This document shows positions 1-7,119 of a stretch of 15,125 bases of DNA, one piece after another. A program made the position numbers and the translations under genes. The first letter of the stretch is position 1. Each line of letters begins with the position of its first letter. Source of the stretch: Congregibacter sp. (GTDB lineage: Bacteria > Pseudomonadota > Gammaproteobacteria > Pseudomonadales > Halieaceae); the NCBI GenBank assembly GCA_013911345.1, contig JACETJ010000015.1:1-15125 (forward strand). Direction: 5' to 3'. A model generated the notes under the pieces. It made no database searches and was not told the origin of the DNA. It saw only the letters and a program-made list of their open reading frames with translations.

Positions 1-679
1 CCACCCGCTCCCCGTAGGCGGATGGGATGGTCGACATACGAATGTCAATGCCATGGCCAGCAATGCGAACCGAAATCCGGCCATCCTGCGGTACACGTTT
101 CTCCGCGATATCCAGTTTCGCCATCACTTTAAGTCGTGACACCAGCAGTGGGGCGAGCGCTCTTTTAGGCGACAGGATCTCGCTCAATACCCCGTCTACC
201 CGATACCGAACGCTCAGTCGCTCTTCAAAAGTCTCAATATGAATATCCGAGGCTTGCTCTTTCACCGCCTGAGAGAGAATCGCATTAATCAAGCGGATAA
301 TCGGTGCGTCGTCATCCGTGTCCATGAGATCACCGACATCCGGCAGTTCTTCAACCAGACGCGACAAGTCGATATCTGAGGAGAGGTCTTCGGCCATCTG
401 AGCGGCTTCGTTCTGGGTGCGCTGGTACGCCACGGTCAGCCGCTGACGGAATTCCTGCTCTTCCAGCGACTGCAGCAAAAAGCCTTCTCCGACGAAACGC
501 CTTACTTCAAGCAGAACATCGGTTTCCAAAGGGGCAACGTAATGGAGCGTCATACCCTTGGCCGATCGCTCCAGCAGTACATTGCGCGTCTGTGCGTAAG
601 TAAAAGGTAGTCCCGATGTCGTCAACGCAGGGGGCGAGGACTCAACTGCGGATAACGCTTCCGACACAGACTCGGTCAT
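1..679 (-). CDS. gspE: Type II secretion ATPase GspE, N-terminal part (cut by window edge)
   Basis: Cytoplasmic ATPase that powers pseudopilus assembly in the type II secretion system. The visible 226 residues read from an ATG at 679 towards the left edge without a stop. They hold the N1E-like region (about residues 25-110), then the start of the N2E domain. The family motif ASDIHIE is followed by RYRVDGVL and then by LDIAEKRVPQDGRIS and IRMST, all typical of GspE/PilB ATPases. The Walker A, Asp box and zinc-binding CM domain lie beyond the window. The start is 6 nt after the gspD stop, with a purine-rich stretch (GGGAACGAG) inside the gspD end acting as the likely ribosome site, so it is co-transcribed with gspC and gspD. 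The PVPQDG/RISVRI region fits GspE better than PilB, and the gspCD neighbours settle it. Confidence 0.95.
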   Translation of the reverse strand, partial: MTESVSEALSAVESSPPALTTSGLPFTYAQTRNVLLERSAKGMTLHYVAPLETDVLLEVRRFVGEGFLLQSLEEQEFRQRLTVAYQRTQNEAAQMAEDLSSDIDLSRLVEELPDVGDLMDTDDDAPIIRLINAILSQAVKEQASDIHIETFEERLSVRYRVDGVLSEILSPKRALAPLLVSRLKVMAKLDIAEKRVPQDGRISVRIAGHGIDIRMSTIPSAYGERV

Positions 680-685
680 TGGCAA

Positions 686-2698
686 TCACTCGTTCCCTGT
701 GCCGTCTGAAGGCACCTCGGGTAACTGTTGAATCTGTTCTTCCCAACTCGGTAGCACGGGTAGGTTGCCGTCATCGAGAAACATCAGACCGCGCTCGCGA
801 CGTTCCAACTGCTCATCGCGGATAAAGCGGTACTTTTCGGCGGTGGCCCCGGCGAGATCATCGTCATCCCGAATAATCGTCGGGCGGATGAAAACCAGCA
901 GGTTGGTCTTTGTCACCGTCACCGAATCACTGCGAAACAGTCTTCCCAGCACGGGAATTCGCGACAAAACCGGCACACCCTCACTCGAATCCTGTATGTC
1001 GTCCTTAACCAAACCTCCCAGCACAACAATATCGTTGTCATTGGCAAGTACCATGGTCTCGATCTTACGTTCGTTGGTGATCACGTCAGAGGCCATAAGA
1101 CTGGGGGCAATACTTGACACTTCCTGAACGATATCAAGCACCACCGCATCACCCTCATTAATCTGCGGCGTCACTTTCAGTGTTACCCCCACACTCTGCC
1201 GCTCAATAGTCTGAAAGGGATTTTGGGCGCCGTTTCCCACACCCGTATTCGTATAAGAACCGGTTAAAAACGGCACCTGTTGGCCCACCGTAATGGAGGC
1301 TTCCTCATTATCGAGTGTCAATAAGCTGGGTGTGGATAGAATGTTGGCATTGCCTCGGGTCTCCAAGGCATTCAGGATCACGGTCATGGTGAGGGACTCG
1401 TCCACCACGCCCCAGCCCAAGGTTGTACCGGGTATGGTGGCCAGAGATCCCGCAACCGCTCGGGTACCTATATTCTCAGAGCCATCCTCGGGTATGAGCG
1501 CCCCAGCCAGCCCGGCGGCCGTCTGACGGCGCGCCTGATCAGTCGTGACGTTGCTGCCGAATAACCCACTGTCATTTGAAAAAAGCCACTGCAGCCCCAG
1601 CTCTTGGCCTTCTGTCACCTCCATTTCGACAATGATCGCTTCAATCAAGACTTGGGCGCGGCGAATATCCAACCGCGCAATCACTGCTTCCAGCGCTGCC
1701 ATCTCGTCGGTATCGGCGGTGATGATTAAGCTATTGGTTCCCTCGTCAGCCTCGATCGTCGACTCGCCGTTGCCGGCACGCTTGCCGCCACCCCCCTCCT
1801 CCAGCCGCGTAATGTTTTGCATCACACGGGTCAGGACTTCAGCCACCCCGGTAGCGTCGGCGTATTCAAGATAAATCACCCGGACATTCCCAGACTGCTC
1901 GAGCGGGGTGTCGAGGTAAGTCACTAGCTTGCGGATACGATCCACTGACAGCTCGTCCGCGGTCACCACAACACTGTTAGTGCGCTTATCGGCCACCAGC
2001 ACCGCCTCTTTATCGGCGTCGGCACCCTCTCCCTGCCGGGACTTCTCAAGCGTGTTCAGCATGCTGACCACATCCTCGGCGACACCGTACTTGAGCCGAA
2101 TGATCTCGGTGGTCTGGATCGCCGAGCGGTCCATGCGTTCAATGATGTCGACGATGCGTCCAATGTTCGATCGGATATCGGAAATGATGATGGCATTACT
2201 CGGTGCGTAGGCCGCCATATGCGCCTGCTGCGGCACCAGTGGACGAAGCACCGGAATCAGTTTGGCCGCCGAGATATTGTCGAGCCGGATCACCTGGGTA
2301 ACGTATTCGTCGTTACCAACCGCCGCTTGATCTTCCATGATAGGCACCGGCGATGAGCGGGCATCTTTACTCGGAACAATGCGAATCACCTGCCCGCTTC
2401 TTACCGCCGTGTAACCCTGCACATCGAGAATGGACAGAAACAGGTCATAGAGCTCTGCCTGTGATACCGGCTTCGATGAGATCACCCTGACCTTCCCCTT
2501 CACATTCGGGTCCACCACCATCGTCGTGCCGGTCACGTCGGCAACAAACTTGATGAACTCCTGAATGTCGGTGTCCTTCAAATTCACCGTGTACTCTTGT
2601 GCCACAGTGAGCGGGCTGAGCGCAAAGCAAGCGGCCATTGCGATGCTACGCAAAACAGCTTTCAGGTGAGTGGTGTGTCGATAGATAGTCACGGGCAT
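686..2698 (-). CDS. gspD: Type II secretion outer-membrane secretin GspD
   Basis: Forms the multimeric outer-membrane channel through which folded exoproteins leave the periplasm. It is 670 residues, a normal length. A signal peptide lies at about residues 1-34 (basic HLKAVLR, hydrophobic MAACFALSPL, likely cut near TVAQ). The N0 domain follows (about 35-110, starting EYTVNLKDTDIQEF), then three KH-like N1-N3 repeats (about 130-345). N3 has a glycine-rich loop EGGGGKR at 301-307. The secretin core runs from about 350 (VLIEAIIVEM) to 610, with the hallmark VPVLSRIPVLGRLF at 575-588 and LVFIRPTII at 601-609. The tail after 620 is the S-domain region that pilotins bind in some relatives; whether a pilotin is used here cannot be seen. 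It starts 4 nt after the gspC stop, in the standard gspC-D-E order. Confidence 0.97.
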   Translation of the reverse strand: MPVTIYRHTTHLKAVLRSIAMAACFALSPLTVAQEYTVNLKDTDIQEFIKFVADVTGTTMVVDPNVKGKVRVISSKPVSQAELYDLFLSILDVQGYTAVRSGQVIRIVPSKDARSSPVPIMEDQAAVGNDEYVTQVIRLDNISAAKLIPVLRPLVPQQAHMAAYAPSNAIIISDIRSNIGRIVDIIERMDRSAIQTTEIIRLKYGVAEDVVSMLNTLEKSRQGEGADADKEAVLVADKRTNSVVVTADELSVDRIRKLVTYLDTPLEQSGNVRVIYLEYADATGVAEVLTRVMQNITRLEEGGGGKRAGNGESTIEADEGTNSLIITADTDEMAALEAVIARLDIRRAQVLIEAIIVEMEVTEGQELGLQWLFSNDSGLFGSNVTTDQARRQTAAGLAGALIPEDGSENIGTRAVAGSLATIPGTTLGWGVVDESLTMTVILNALETRGNANILSTPSLLTLDNEEASITVGQQVPFLTGSYTNTGVGNGAQNPFQTIERQSVGVTLKVTPQINEGDAVVLDIVQEVSSIAPSLMASDVITNERKIETMVLANDNDIVVLGGLVKDDIQDSSEGVPVLSRIPVLGRLFRSDSVTVTKTNLLVFIRPTIIRDDDDLAGATAEKYRFIRDEQLERRERGLMFLDDGNLPVLPSWEEQIQQLPEVPSDGTGNE

Positions 2699-2702
2699 CC
2701 TG

Positions 2703-3743
2703 TCAGGGGCTGGATAAATCTACGCTGAGGGTAACGTTGCCACCCTCTCTTTGAATGTCAAACGTCGCTTCGGTCGCCTCTTTCATCATTTGATACAGCT
2801 TGATGGAGTTACTGGCATCGCTGAGGGTCAGGCCATTCACTGCAGTCACAATATCGCCCTGTTGAAAGCCAAAAGTATCGAAGGCGGCACGATCCGGCCC
2901 CGGAGCAACGCGGTAGCCGACAATCTGGCCTTCCTCTTGCACCGGCGAGACGCTCACTGCGGAGGCCAATGTTTCGGGATTGTCATAGAGCTGTTGCCGA
3001 TACTGATTCGCCAGCGCGCTGCGATCTGCCGCATCATCCGCTGCCGCAGAGGCACTTGCCTTGACTGGTGAGATTCGGGGGGGCGAGGTTGAAGCAGTCG
3101 ATTTGCTTGCGGGCCGGGTTGGCATTGCAATCATTGGGCCTTCATACAGCTTGATCAGTTCATAGGTGCCATTGTTGTCGATAACCACCTGCTGGGGCAT
3201 GACCTTCGCAAGCACCACCTGACCTGAGGCGGGTAACGCATCACCCACCGCATACACCTGCTCTGTAGCGCCCGATCTAATCACGGCATTACCCGTTCCA
3301 TCCTCCGTCGACGCCACAATCCCCGTTAGCGTGAGTGCAAGCCGAGTCTCCCTCGCATCTCGCTCAATACCGTCGCGATTCACCGTCGCTGAAGCAGTAT
3401 CCTCGACCGCAGACAACACGTCCGGCGAACCTCCAAACAAACCAGATCCGATAACCGGTGAAATATCGATAACCGCGGTTTGACGCTGCCCTCTTGAGGT
3501 CGGTGGATTTAACGCCGCGGTGGGGGCAGACTCGATTCCACCGGCGCTAAAGGGAATCCACACCAGCTGACTGGCGCTGGAGAGTGACCATAGAGCGAGG
3601 AGGACGATCAGACCAGTTTGCAGGCGGCGAACACGCTCCGGGTCCCGCGCCATGTCCCGCCAAAAGCCGCGAAGTCGACTCTGAGCCTGAGCTCCCGCCT
3701 CCTCGAGCCGCGCCTTCCATGGGCTGTGGTCAATACTGTTCAC
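2703..3743 (-). CDS. gspC: Type II secretion inner-membrane linker GspC
   Basis: Bitopic inner-membrane protein that links the inner-membrane platform to the GspD N0 domain. The 346-residue product has a basic cytoplasmic N-terminus, a single membrane helix at about 44-64 (TGLIVLLALWSLSSASQLVW), and a linker. The HR domain lies at about 130-205 (LTLTGIVASTEDGTGNAVI, then YAVGDALPASGQVVLAKV). A low-complexity Ser/Ala/Pro linker follows, then a C-terminal PDZ domain at about 255-345 (GYRVAPGPDRAAFDTFGFQ, QGDIVTAVNGLTL). The start used is GTG at 3743, with no strong ribosome site. The in-frame ATG for Met31 (MARDPERV) would still keep the membrane helix, so the true start is uncertain. It is the first gene of the operon and its promoter must lie in the shared spacer with the riboswitch operon. 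Confidence 0.93.
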   Translation of the reverse strand: MNSIDHSPWKARLEEAGAQAQSRLRGFWRDMARDPERVRRLQTGLIVLLALWSLSSASQLVWIPFSAGGIESAPTAALNPPTSRGQRQTAVIDISPVIGSGLFGGSPDVLSAVEDTASATVNRDGIERDARETRLALTLTGIVASTEDGTGNAVIRSGATEQVYAVGDALPASGQVVLAKVMPQQVVIDNNGTYELIKLYEGPMIAMPTRPASKSTASTSPPRISPVKASASAAADDAADRSALANQYRQQLYDNPETLASAVSVSPVQEEGQIVGYRVAPGPDRAAFDTFGFQQGDIVTAVNGLTLSDASNSIKLYQMMKEATEATFDIQREGGNVTLSVDLSSP

Positions 3744-3974
3744 GGTGCTATGTATGGTCCAGATCCCGCCGGGCTCCCATCATACGCGGGAGCGGCAGGA
3801 AATACCCTTCCTTGAGTAGATCGCCCACTCTAGCAAAGCTGGCGTGACAACTCTGTGACAGACTGCCATCTGGCTGACCCTGCGAGCGGCGGCGCCTATC
3901 TATAGTGACTCCTCGGAGGTCATCCCTCGATGGCCACCCCCTCATGGTCAACGCTGGATGACAGTGGCGTGTGT
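3744..3974. other. Divergent spacer between gspC and the thiamin operon
   Basis: Non-coding stretch upstream of gspC (minus) and of the riboswitch promoter (plus). On the minus strand a TATGAT -10-like hexamer sits at 3779-3784, about 36 nt before the gspC GTG, but no good -35 accompanies it. On the plus strand there is a short self-complementary CCTCGGAGG at 3911-3919. Open frames crossing this region on the minus strand have no family resemblance and run through the riboswitch, so I do not call them genes. Confidence 0.5.
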
Positions 3975-3980
3975 TAAACT
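3972..3980 (+). promoter_or_regulatory. Probable extended -10 promoter for the TPP-riboswitch operon
   Basis: TG at 3972-3973, one spacer base, then TAAACT at 3975-3980, matching 4 of 6 positions of TATAAT in an extended -10 arrangement. No convincing -35 is present at 16-18 nt. Transcription would begin at about 3986-3988, exactly at the 5' strand of riboswitch helix P1 (3987). The position relative to the aptamer is what makes the call plausible. Confidence 0.5.
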
Positions 3981-3985
3981 CAGTG

Positions 3986-4070
3986 AACCTGCGGGGTGGC
4001 GAAAGCCTGAGATGCCTTACCGGCAAACCCGTTGAACCTGATCCGGATCATACCGGCGGAGGGACGGGTG
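3986..4070 (+). ncRNA. TPP (thiamin pyrophosphate) riboswitch aptamer, THI element
   Basis: The conserved THI-box core is present in order. CTGAGA is at 4007-4012, ACCC at 4027-4030, CCTGATC at 4037-4043, GGAT at 4045-4048 and GCGGAGGGA at 4056-4064. The secondary structure closes well. P1 is ACCTG 3987-3991 with CGGGT 4065-4069. P2 is GGGT 3994-3997 with ACCC 4027-4030. P3 is GGC 3998-4000 with GCC 4005-4007 around a GAAA loop. P3a is TGCC 4013-4016 with GGCA 4022-4025. TPP binding normally represses the downstream genes, so the operon should be expressed when intracellular TPP is low. It lies about 60 nt upstream of the TonB-dependent receptor gene and faces the same way, which assigns that operon to thiamin. 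Confidence 0.96.
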
Positions 4071-4141
4071 TTTCGGACGACTGTTCTGACAAACGCTGTG
4101 AGCCCCCGGAGACAACTGAGGAGCACAGCACTTGAGACACC
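4067..4141 (+). promoter_or_regulatory. Putative translational expression platform of the TPP riboswitch
   Basis: No U-tract terminator follows the aptamer, so control is more likely at translation. GGTGTTTCGG at 4067-4076 can pair with TTGAGACACC at 4132-4141 (7 Watson-Crick plus 3 G-U pairs), which would bury the TTG start codon of the receptor. Inside it GCTGTG 4095-4100 pairs perfectly with CACAGC 4124-4129, closing a loop that holds the ribosome site GAGGAG at 4118-4123. The outer helix shares 4067-4069 with P1. The pairings are visible in the sequence; the switching mechanism is inference. Confidence 0.4.
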
Positions 4142-6294
4142 ACCTCCAAACCGATTCGCGGCACCGTCTGCAATCACCCTCTTTTCGCGTTCGCAAACTG
4201 CTGCTTAACCGGGCCTCCTGCTGGTGGTTGCTGATCATGCCTGCGGGGTTCGTCTTTGCACAGGACAGCCGCTGGGTATTAGAGGAGGTCACGGTGACAG
4301 CCACCCTGCTCGACTCAATCACTGCGCCCATCAGCGCTACCGTGTTGACCGAAGAAACCCAATCTCGGCGTGGTGCGGCGCACCTTGAGGACGTCATTAC
4401 GCTGGCGCCCAACGTCACCGCCTCCTCAGGCGCGTCACGCAGTCGCTTTTTCCAGATTCGTGGTATTGGCGAGCGCAGCCAGTTTGTGGAGCCAGTGAAC
4501 CCCTCGGTCGGCGTTTTGTTGGATGGCATCGACCTCAGCGGCTCAGGGGGCGCATTGACGCTATTTGACGTACAACAGGTTGAAGTCCTGCGTGGCCCAC
4601 AGGGAACATTGATGGGCGCCAACGCGCTGGCAGGGCTCATCGCTGTAAAAAGCAATGGCAGCGACTCGACCACCCGCGATATCGCAGTAGGCATAGAAAA
4701 TAAGGGCGGTTATCGACTGGGCGCTCGTTGGGGTGGGCATCTGGTCAACGGAATCAAAGGCCGAGTTGCCCTACAACAGTATGAGAGTGACGGGTACGTC
4801 GACAACGATTACCTGAGGCGCAGTGATACGAACTCCCGGGATGAACTAACGGCGCGCGGGACGCTGGCCTGGGCCAGTGGGGCGCACACCATTGAGGCTG
4901 CGGTCTACTACACCCGCGTGGACAATGGCTATGACGCCTTCTCTCTCGACAACACGCGCGCCACCCTGTCTGATCAGCCCGGCGAGGACGATCTGACACT
5001 CAAAGCCGGGCGTCTGAACTGGCACAGTATGCTGATGGGCTTGGACAGTACTCTGCAACTGAGCCATGCCAGTACGGAAACTACGTACGGCTACGATGAA
5101 GATTGGAGCTACGTCGGCATAGCGCCCGGGTGGGAGTACAGCTCCTACGACGAGTATATCCGAGACCGCACGATGAACAGCCTTGAATGGCGACTGCAGG
5201 CTCCGGAGGCTGACCACAAAGAATGGGTGATCGGTACCTATTTGCGGGACGAGTCAGAAGATCTCAGCAGGCGTTACACCTACTTGCCGGAGCCCTTTGG
5301 CAGCAGTCTCGACACTCAGACGCTGGCTATTTTTGGACAGATCAATTGGACCACCAACAAACAGATATCAGGCTTTGTCGGCGCGCGCCTTGAGCAGCGA
5401 GACAGCGAATATCGTGACAGTGCCAACGTAGAGAAAGACTTTGATCACAACTACTGGACAGGCCGCCTTGGCTTGGTATGGCACTATCAAGACGACAGAC
5501 AGGTGTATGCAACGCTGTCTCGCGGCGCCAGAGCGGGTGGCGCCAATGCGGGACTGCTCGCCAGTATTGAAGCGTTACCCGAGCAAAATCAGAGCAGTGT
5601 TTCTGCGCTAGGGGTCTTCGACGAGGAGACGTTGCTTAGTCTCGAGGTGGGTTGGCAGGTTGACTGGTCAGAGCACAACCTGCGCTCACGCCTGGCGCTG
5701 TTCACGATGGATCGGGATGACCAACAGGCCAAGGGTTCACTGGTTATTCCCCGAGCAGACGGCAGCACTGCCTTTATTGACTACACCGATAACGCCGCTG
5801 CCAGCGAACATCGTGGGCTCGAGTGGGCGCTGCAATGGCAACCGACAGAGCAGCTGTCGACAGCGCTCACGCTCGGCTTGCTCGACGCGCAGTTTGATCG
5901 CTACATCACTGCTACCGGTGCAGACCTATCGGGACGCGATCAGCCCCAGGCACCCGGCTGGCAGTACTCGGCCGGACTCACGTGGCGCGCCTCTGAGATG
6001 GTGTCGGCACAGATCGAAGTAGCAGGCAGTGACGCTTACTTCTTCTCTGACCGGCACGACGTGAGGGCGCCCGAAACCCATCAATTGAACGCTAGCGTAT
6101 CTGGGCGATGGCATCGCTGGTCCTGGACCCTGTGGGGTCGCAACCTCACGGACGAGACGACCTTTGTCCGAGGCTTTGGCACTTTCGGCAATGATCCGCG
6201 CAAAGAGTACGCTTTGGAGCCCTACCGCCAATATGGAGAACCCCGTATGGTAGGTCTGTCTCTGAGCTATGACCTGATGGAGAGCCAGCAATGA
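4132..6294 (+). CDS. TonB-dependent outer-membrane receptor, predicted thiamin uptake
   Basis: Predicted outer-membrane beta-barrel that imports a scarce ligand using TonB/ExbBD energy. The TTG start at 4132 is chosen because GAGGAG (4118-4123) lies 8 nt upstream and the reading gives a signal peptide (basic RVRKLLL, hydrophobic WWLLIMPAGFVFA, cut near residue 44). The only nearby ATG (Met36) would destroy that signal. A TonB-box-like EEVTVTAT is at 51-58. The plug domain spans about 60-175 (FQIRGIGER, VGVLLDGIDL, VEVLRGPQGTLMGANALAGL), then a 22-strand-type barrel to 720. The last strand, MVGLSLSYDL, is followed by five extra residues. Substrate assignment rests on the upstream TPP riboswitch and downstream thiamin genes, as in the known thiamin-regulated receptors (OMR1 type); the protein alone would not reveal it. 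It ends in a 4-nt ATGA overlap with the next gene. Confidence 0.9.
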   Translation: MRHHLQTDSRHRLQSPSFRVRKLLLNRASCWWLLIMPAGFVFAQDSRWVLEEVTVTATLLDSITAPISATVLTEETQSRRGAAHLEDVITLAPNVTASSGASRSRFFQIRGIGERSQFVEPVNPSVGVLLDGIDLSGSGGALTLFDVQQVEVLRGPQGTLMGANALAGLIAVKSNGSDSTTRDIAVGIENKGGYRLGARWGGHLVNGIKGRVALQQYESDGYVDNDYLRRSDTNSRDELTARGTLAWASGAHTIEAAVYYTRVDNGYDAFSLDNTRATLSDQPGEDDLTLKAGRLNWHSMLMGLDSTLQLSHASTETTYGYDEDWSYVGIAPGWEYSSYDEYIRDRTMNSLEWRLQAPEADHKEWVIGTYLRDESEDLSRRYTYLPEPFGSSLDTQTLAIFGQINWTTNKQISGFVGARLEQRDSEYRDSANVEKDFDHNYWTGRLGLVWHYQDDRQVYATLSRGARAGGANAGLLASIEALPEQNQSSVSALGVFDEETLLSLEVGWQVDWSEHNLRSRLALFTMDRDDQQAKGSLVIPRADGSTAFIDYTDNAAASEHRGLEWALQWQPTEQLSTALTLGLLDAQFDRYITATGADLSGRDQPQAPGWQYSAGLTWRASEMVSAQIEVAGSDAYFFSDRHDVRAPETHQLNASVSGRWHRWSWTLWGRNLTDETTFVRGFGTFGNDPRKEYALEPYRQYGEPRMVGLSLSYDLMESQQ

Positions 6295-6554
6295 AAGTGA
6301 CTGCGGAACTGAGCGTGTATCCCTTGCGCGAGGACTTCAAGGTAGCAGTCCTAGGTTTCATCGAGGAGCTGCTCAAAGGGCAGGATATTGTCGCAGTCAC
6401 CAATTCCATGAGCACCCAGATCAGTGGCGAGGATGAGGCCGTATTCAGCGCCATTCAGCAGGCGTTACGGGTCAGCTACAAACAGTTTGGCCGGCAGGTA
6501 TTGGTTGCCAAGTTTATTCCGGAGCACTTTGCGGACATCGGCCCCGAGGGCTGA
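6291..6554 (+). CDS. Small YkoF/MTH1187-type thiamin-binding protein
   Basis: An 87-residue protein resembling one YkoF/MTH1187 domain, a ferredoxin-like fold whose members bind thiamin or its HMP moiety. Visible family features are an N-terminal strand VTAELSVYPL, a helix around FKVAVLGFIEELL, the strand-turn IVAVTNSMSTQISGE at about 33-47 (the NSMST-x-ISG pattern is the family signature), a helix with VFSAIQQAL, and a final strand RQVLVAKFIP. Bacillus YkoF has two such domains; this protein has one, so a dimer or higher oligomer is likely. There is no signal peptide, so it should be cytoplasmic. Its start overlaps the receptor stop (ATGA) and its end is 1 nt before the transporter start, meaning tight co-translation. 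A role as a thiamin carrier or sensor is inferred. Confidence 0.82.
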   Translation: MKVTAELSVYPLREDFKVAVLGFIEELLKGQDIVAVTNSMSTQISGEDEAVFSAIQQALRVSYKQFGRQVLVAKFIPEHFADIGPEG

Positions 6555-6555
6555 T

Positions 6556-7119
6556 ATGAGCATGCTGGAGGTCTGCGCAGTCGCGCTCGCGCTCGCCTAC
6601 GTCGTACTCGCCATCTACCAGAATCGCTTGTGTTGGCTCGCGGCCATCGCCAGTGCTCTGCTATATATCCTGATTTTTTGGCAGGTTCGGTTGTATCTGG
6701 AGGCGGCACTTCAAGGGTTTTACATCGCCATGGGGATCTACGGTTGGTTTGCCTGGCATCAGGAGGGCAACCAAGCCAGCTCCCCGATCCGCATCTGGTC
6801 TGCACGCCGGCACATGGTGGCGTGCGCCACACTTGTTGTCCTGAGCCTCATACTTGGCGGGGTGATGGATCGATGGACCGATGCGGCTTCGCCCTTCATT
6901 GACGCCGCCACCACAGTCTCCGCACTGCTCGCTACCTGGATGGTCGCGCGCAAGTTACTCGAGAACTGGCTTTACTGGATTGCAATCGATCTCGCTTCGA
7001 TCGGCTTGTACCTGTCCCGGGACCTTTCCCTCACAGCCGCACTGTTCGCGGGATACGTGATGCTGGCGGTGTGGGGCTATCGTGAATGGCGTACACAGTG
7101 GCAACTGCAGACGTCATAA
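6556..7119 (+). CDS. pnuT: PnuC-family inner-membrane transporter, PnuT-like (thiamin)
   Basis: A 187-residue membrane protein of the PnuC family of vitamin facilitators, whose members carry nicotinamide riboside (PnuC), riboflavin (PnuX) or thiamin (PnuT). About seven hydrophobic segments are visible, near residues 4-20, 26-43, 47-64, 87-104, 115-131, 137-153 and 157-175. Family landmarks are YIAMGIYGWFAW (56-67) and ENWLYWIAIDLASIGLYLSRD (136-156, N-W-x2-W-x3-D). The start is the ATG at 6556: GAGGG (6545-6549) lies 6 nt upstream, and the frame upstream of it has no membrane or family character. Thiamin is inferred as substrate from the riboswitch and from ThiK next door, because PnuC-type carriers depend on a kinase to trap the vitamin. 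Nicotinamide riboside cannot be excluded from sequence alone. Confidence 0.88.
   Translation: MSMLEVCAVALALAYVVLAIYQNRLCWLAAIASALLYILIFWQVRLYLEAALQGFYIAMGIYGWFAWHQEGNQASSPIRIWSARRHMVACATLVVLSLILGGVMDRWTDAASPFIDAATTVSALLATWMVARKLLENWLYWIAIDLASIGLYLSRDLSLTAALFAGYVMLAVWGYREWRTQWQLQTS

Noticed and set aside
3906..3922. Short palindrome CCTCGGAGG with partial TGAC/GTCA flanks
   Set aside because: The perfect part is only 9 nt and it is not placed convincingly relative to either promoter.
3748..4026. Minus-strand open frame of 92 codons in the gspC/thiamin spacer
   Set aside because: It runs antisense through the TPP aptamer, is Arg/His/Pro-rich without domain character, and its content is explained by the structured RNA and GC-rich coding bias.
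4070..4131. Intrinsic terminator after the TPP aptamer
   Set aside because: No GC-rich hairpin followed by a run of T is present, so transcriptional termination is unlikely; pairing around the ribosome site fits better.
4017..4694. Minus-strand open frame of 225 codons opposite the riboswitch and receptor start
   Set aside because: It is the antisense shadow of a clear TonB receptor and aptamer, is Ser/Arg/Pro-rich, and has no recognisable motif.
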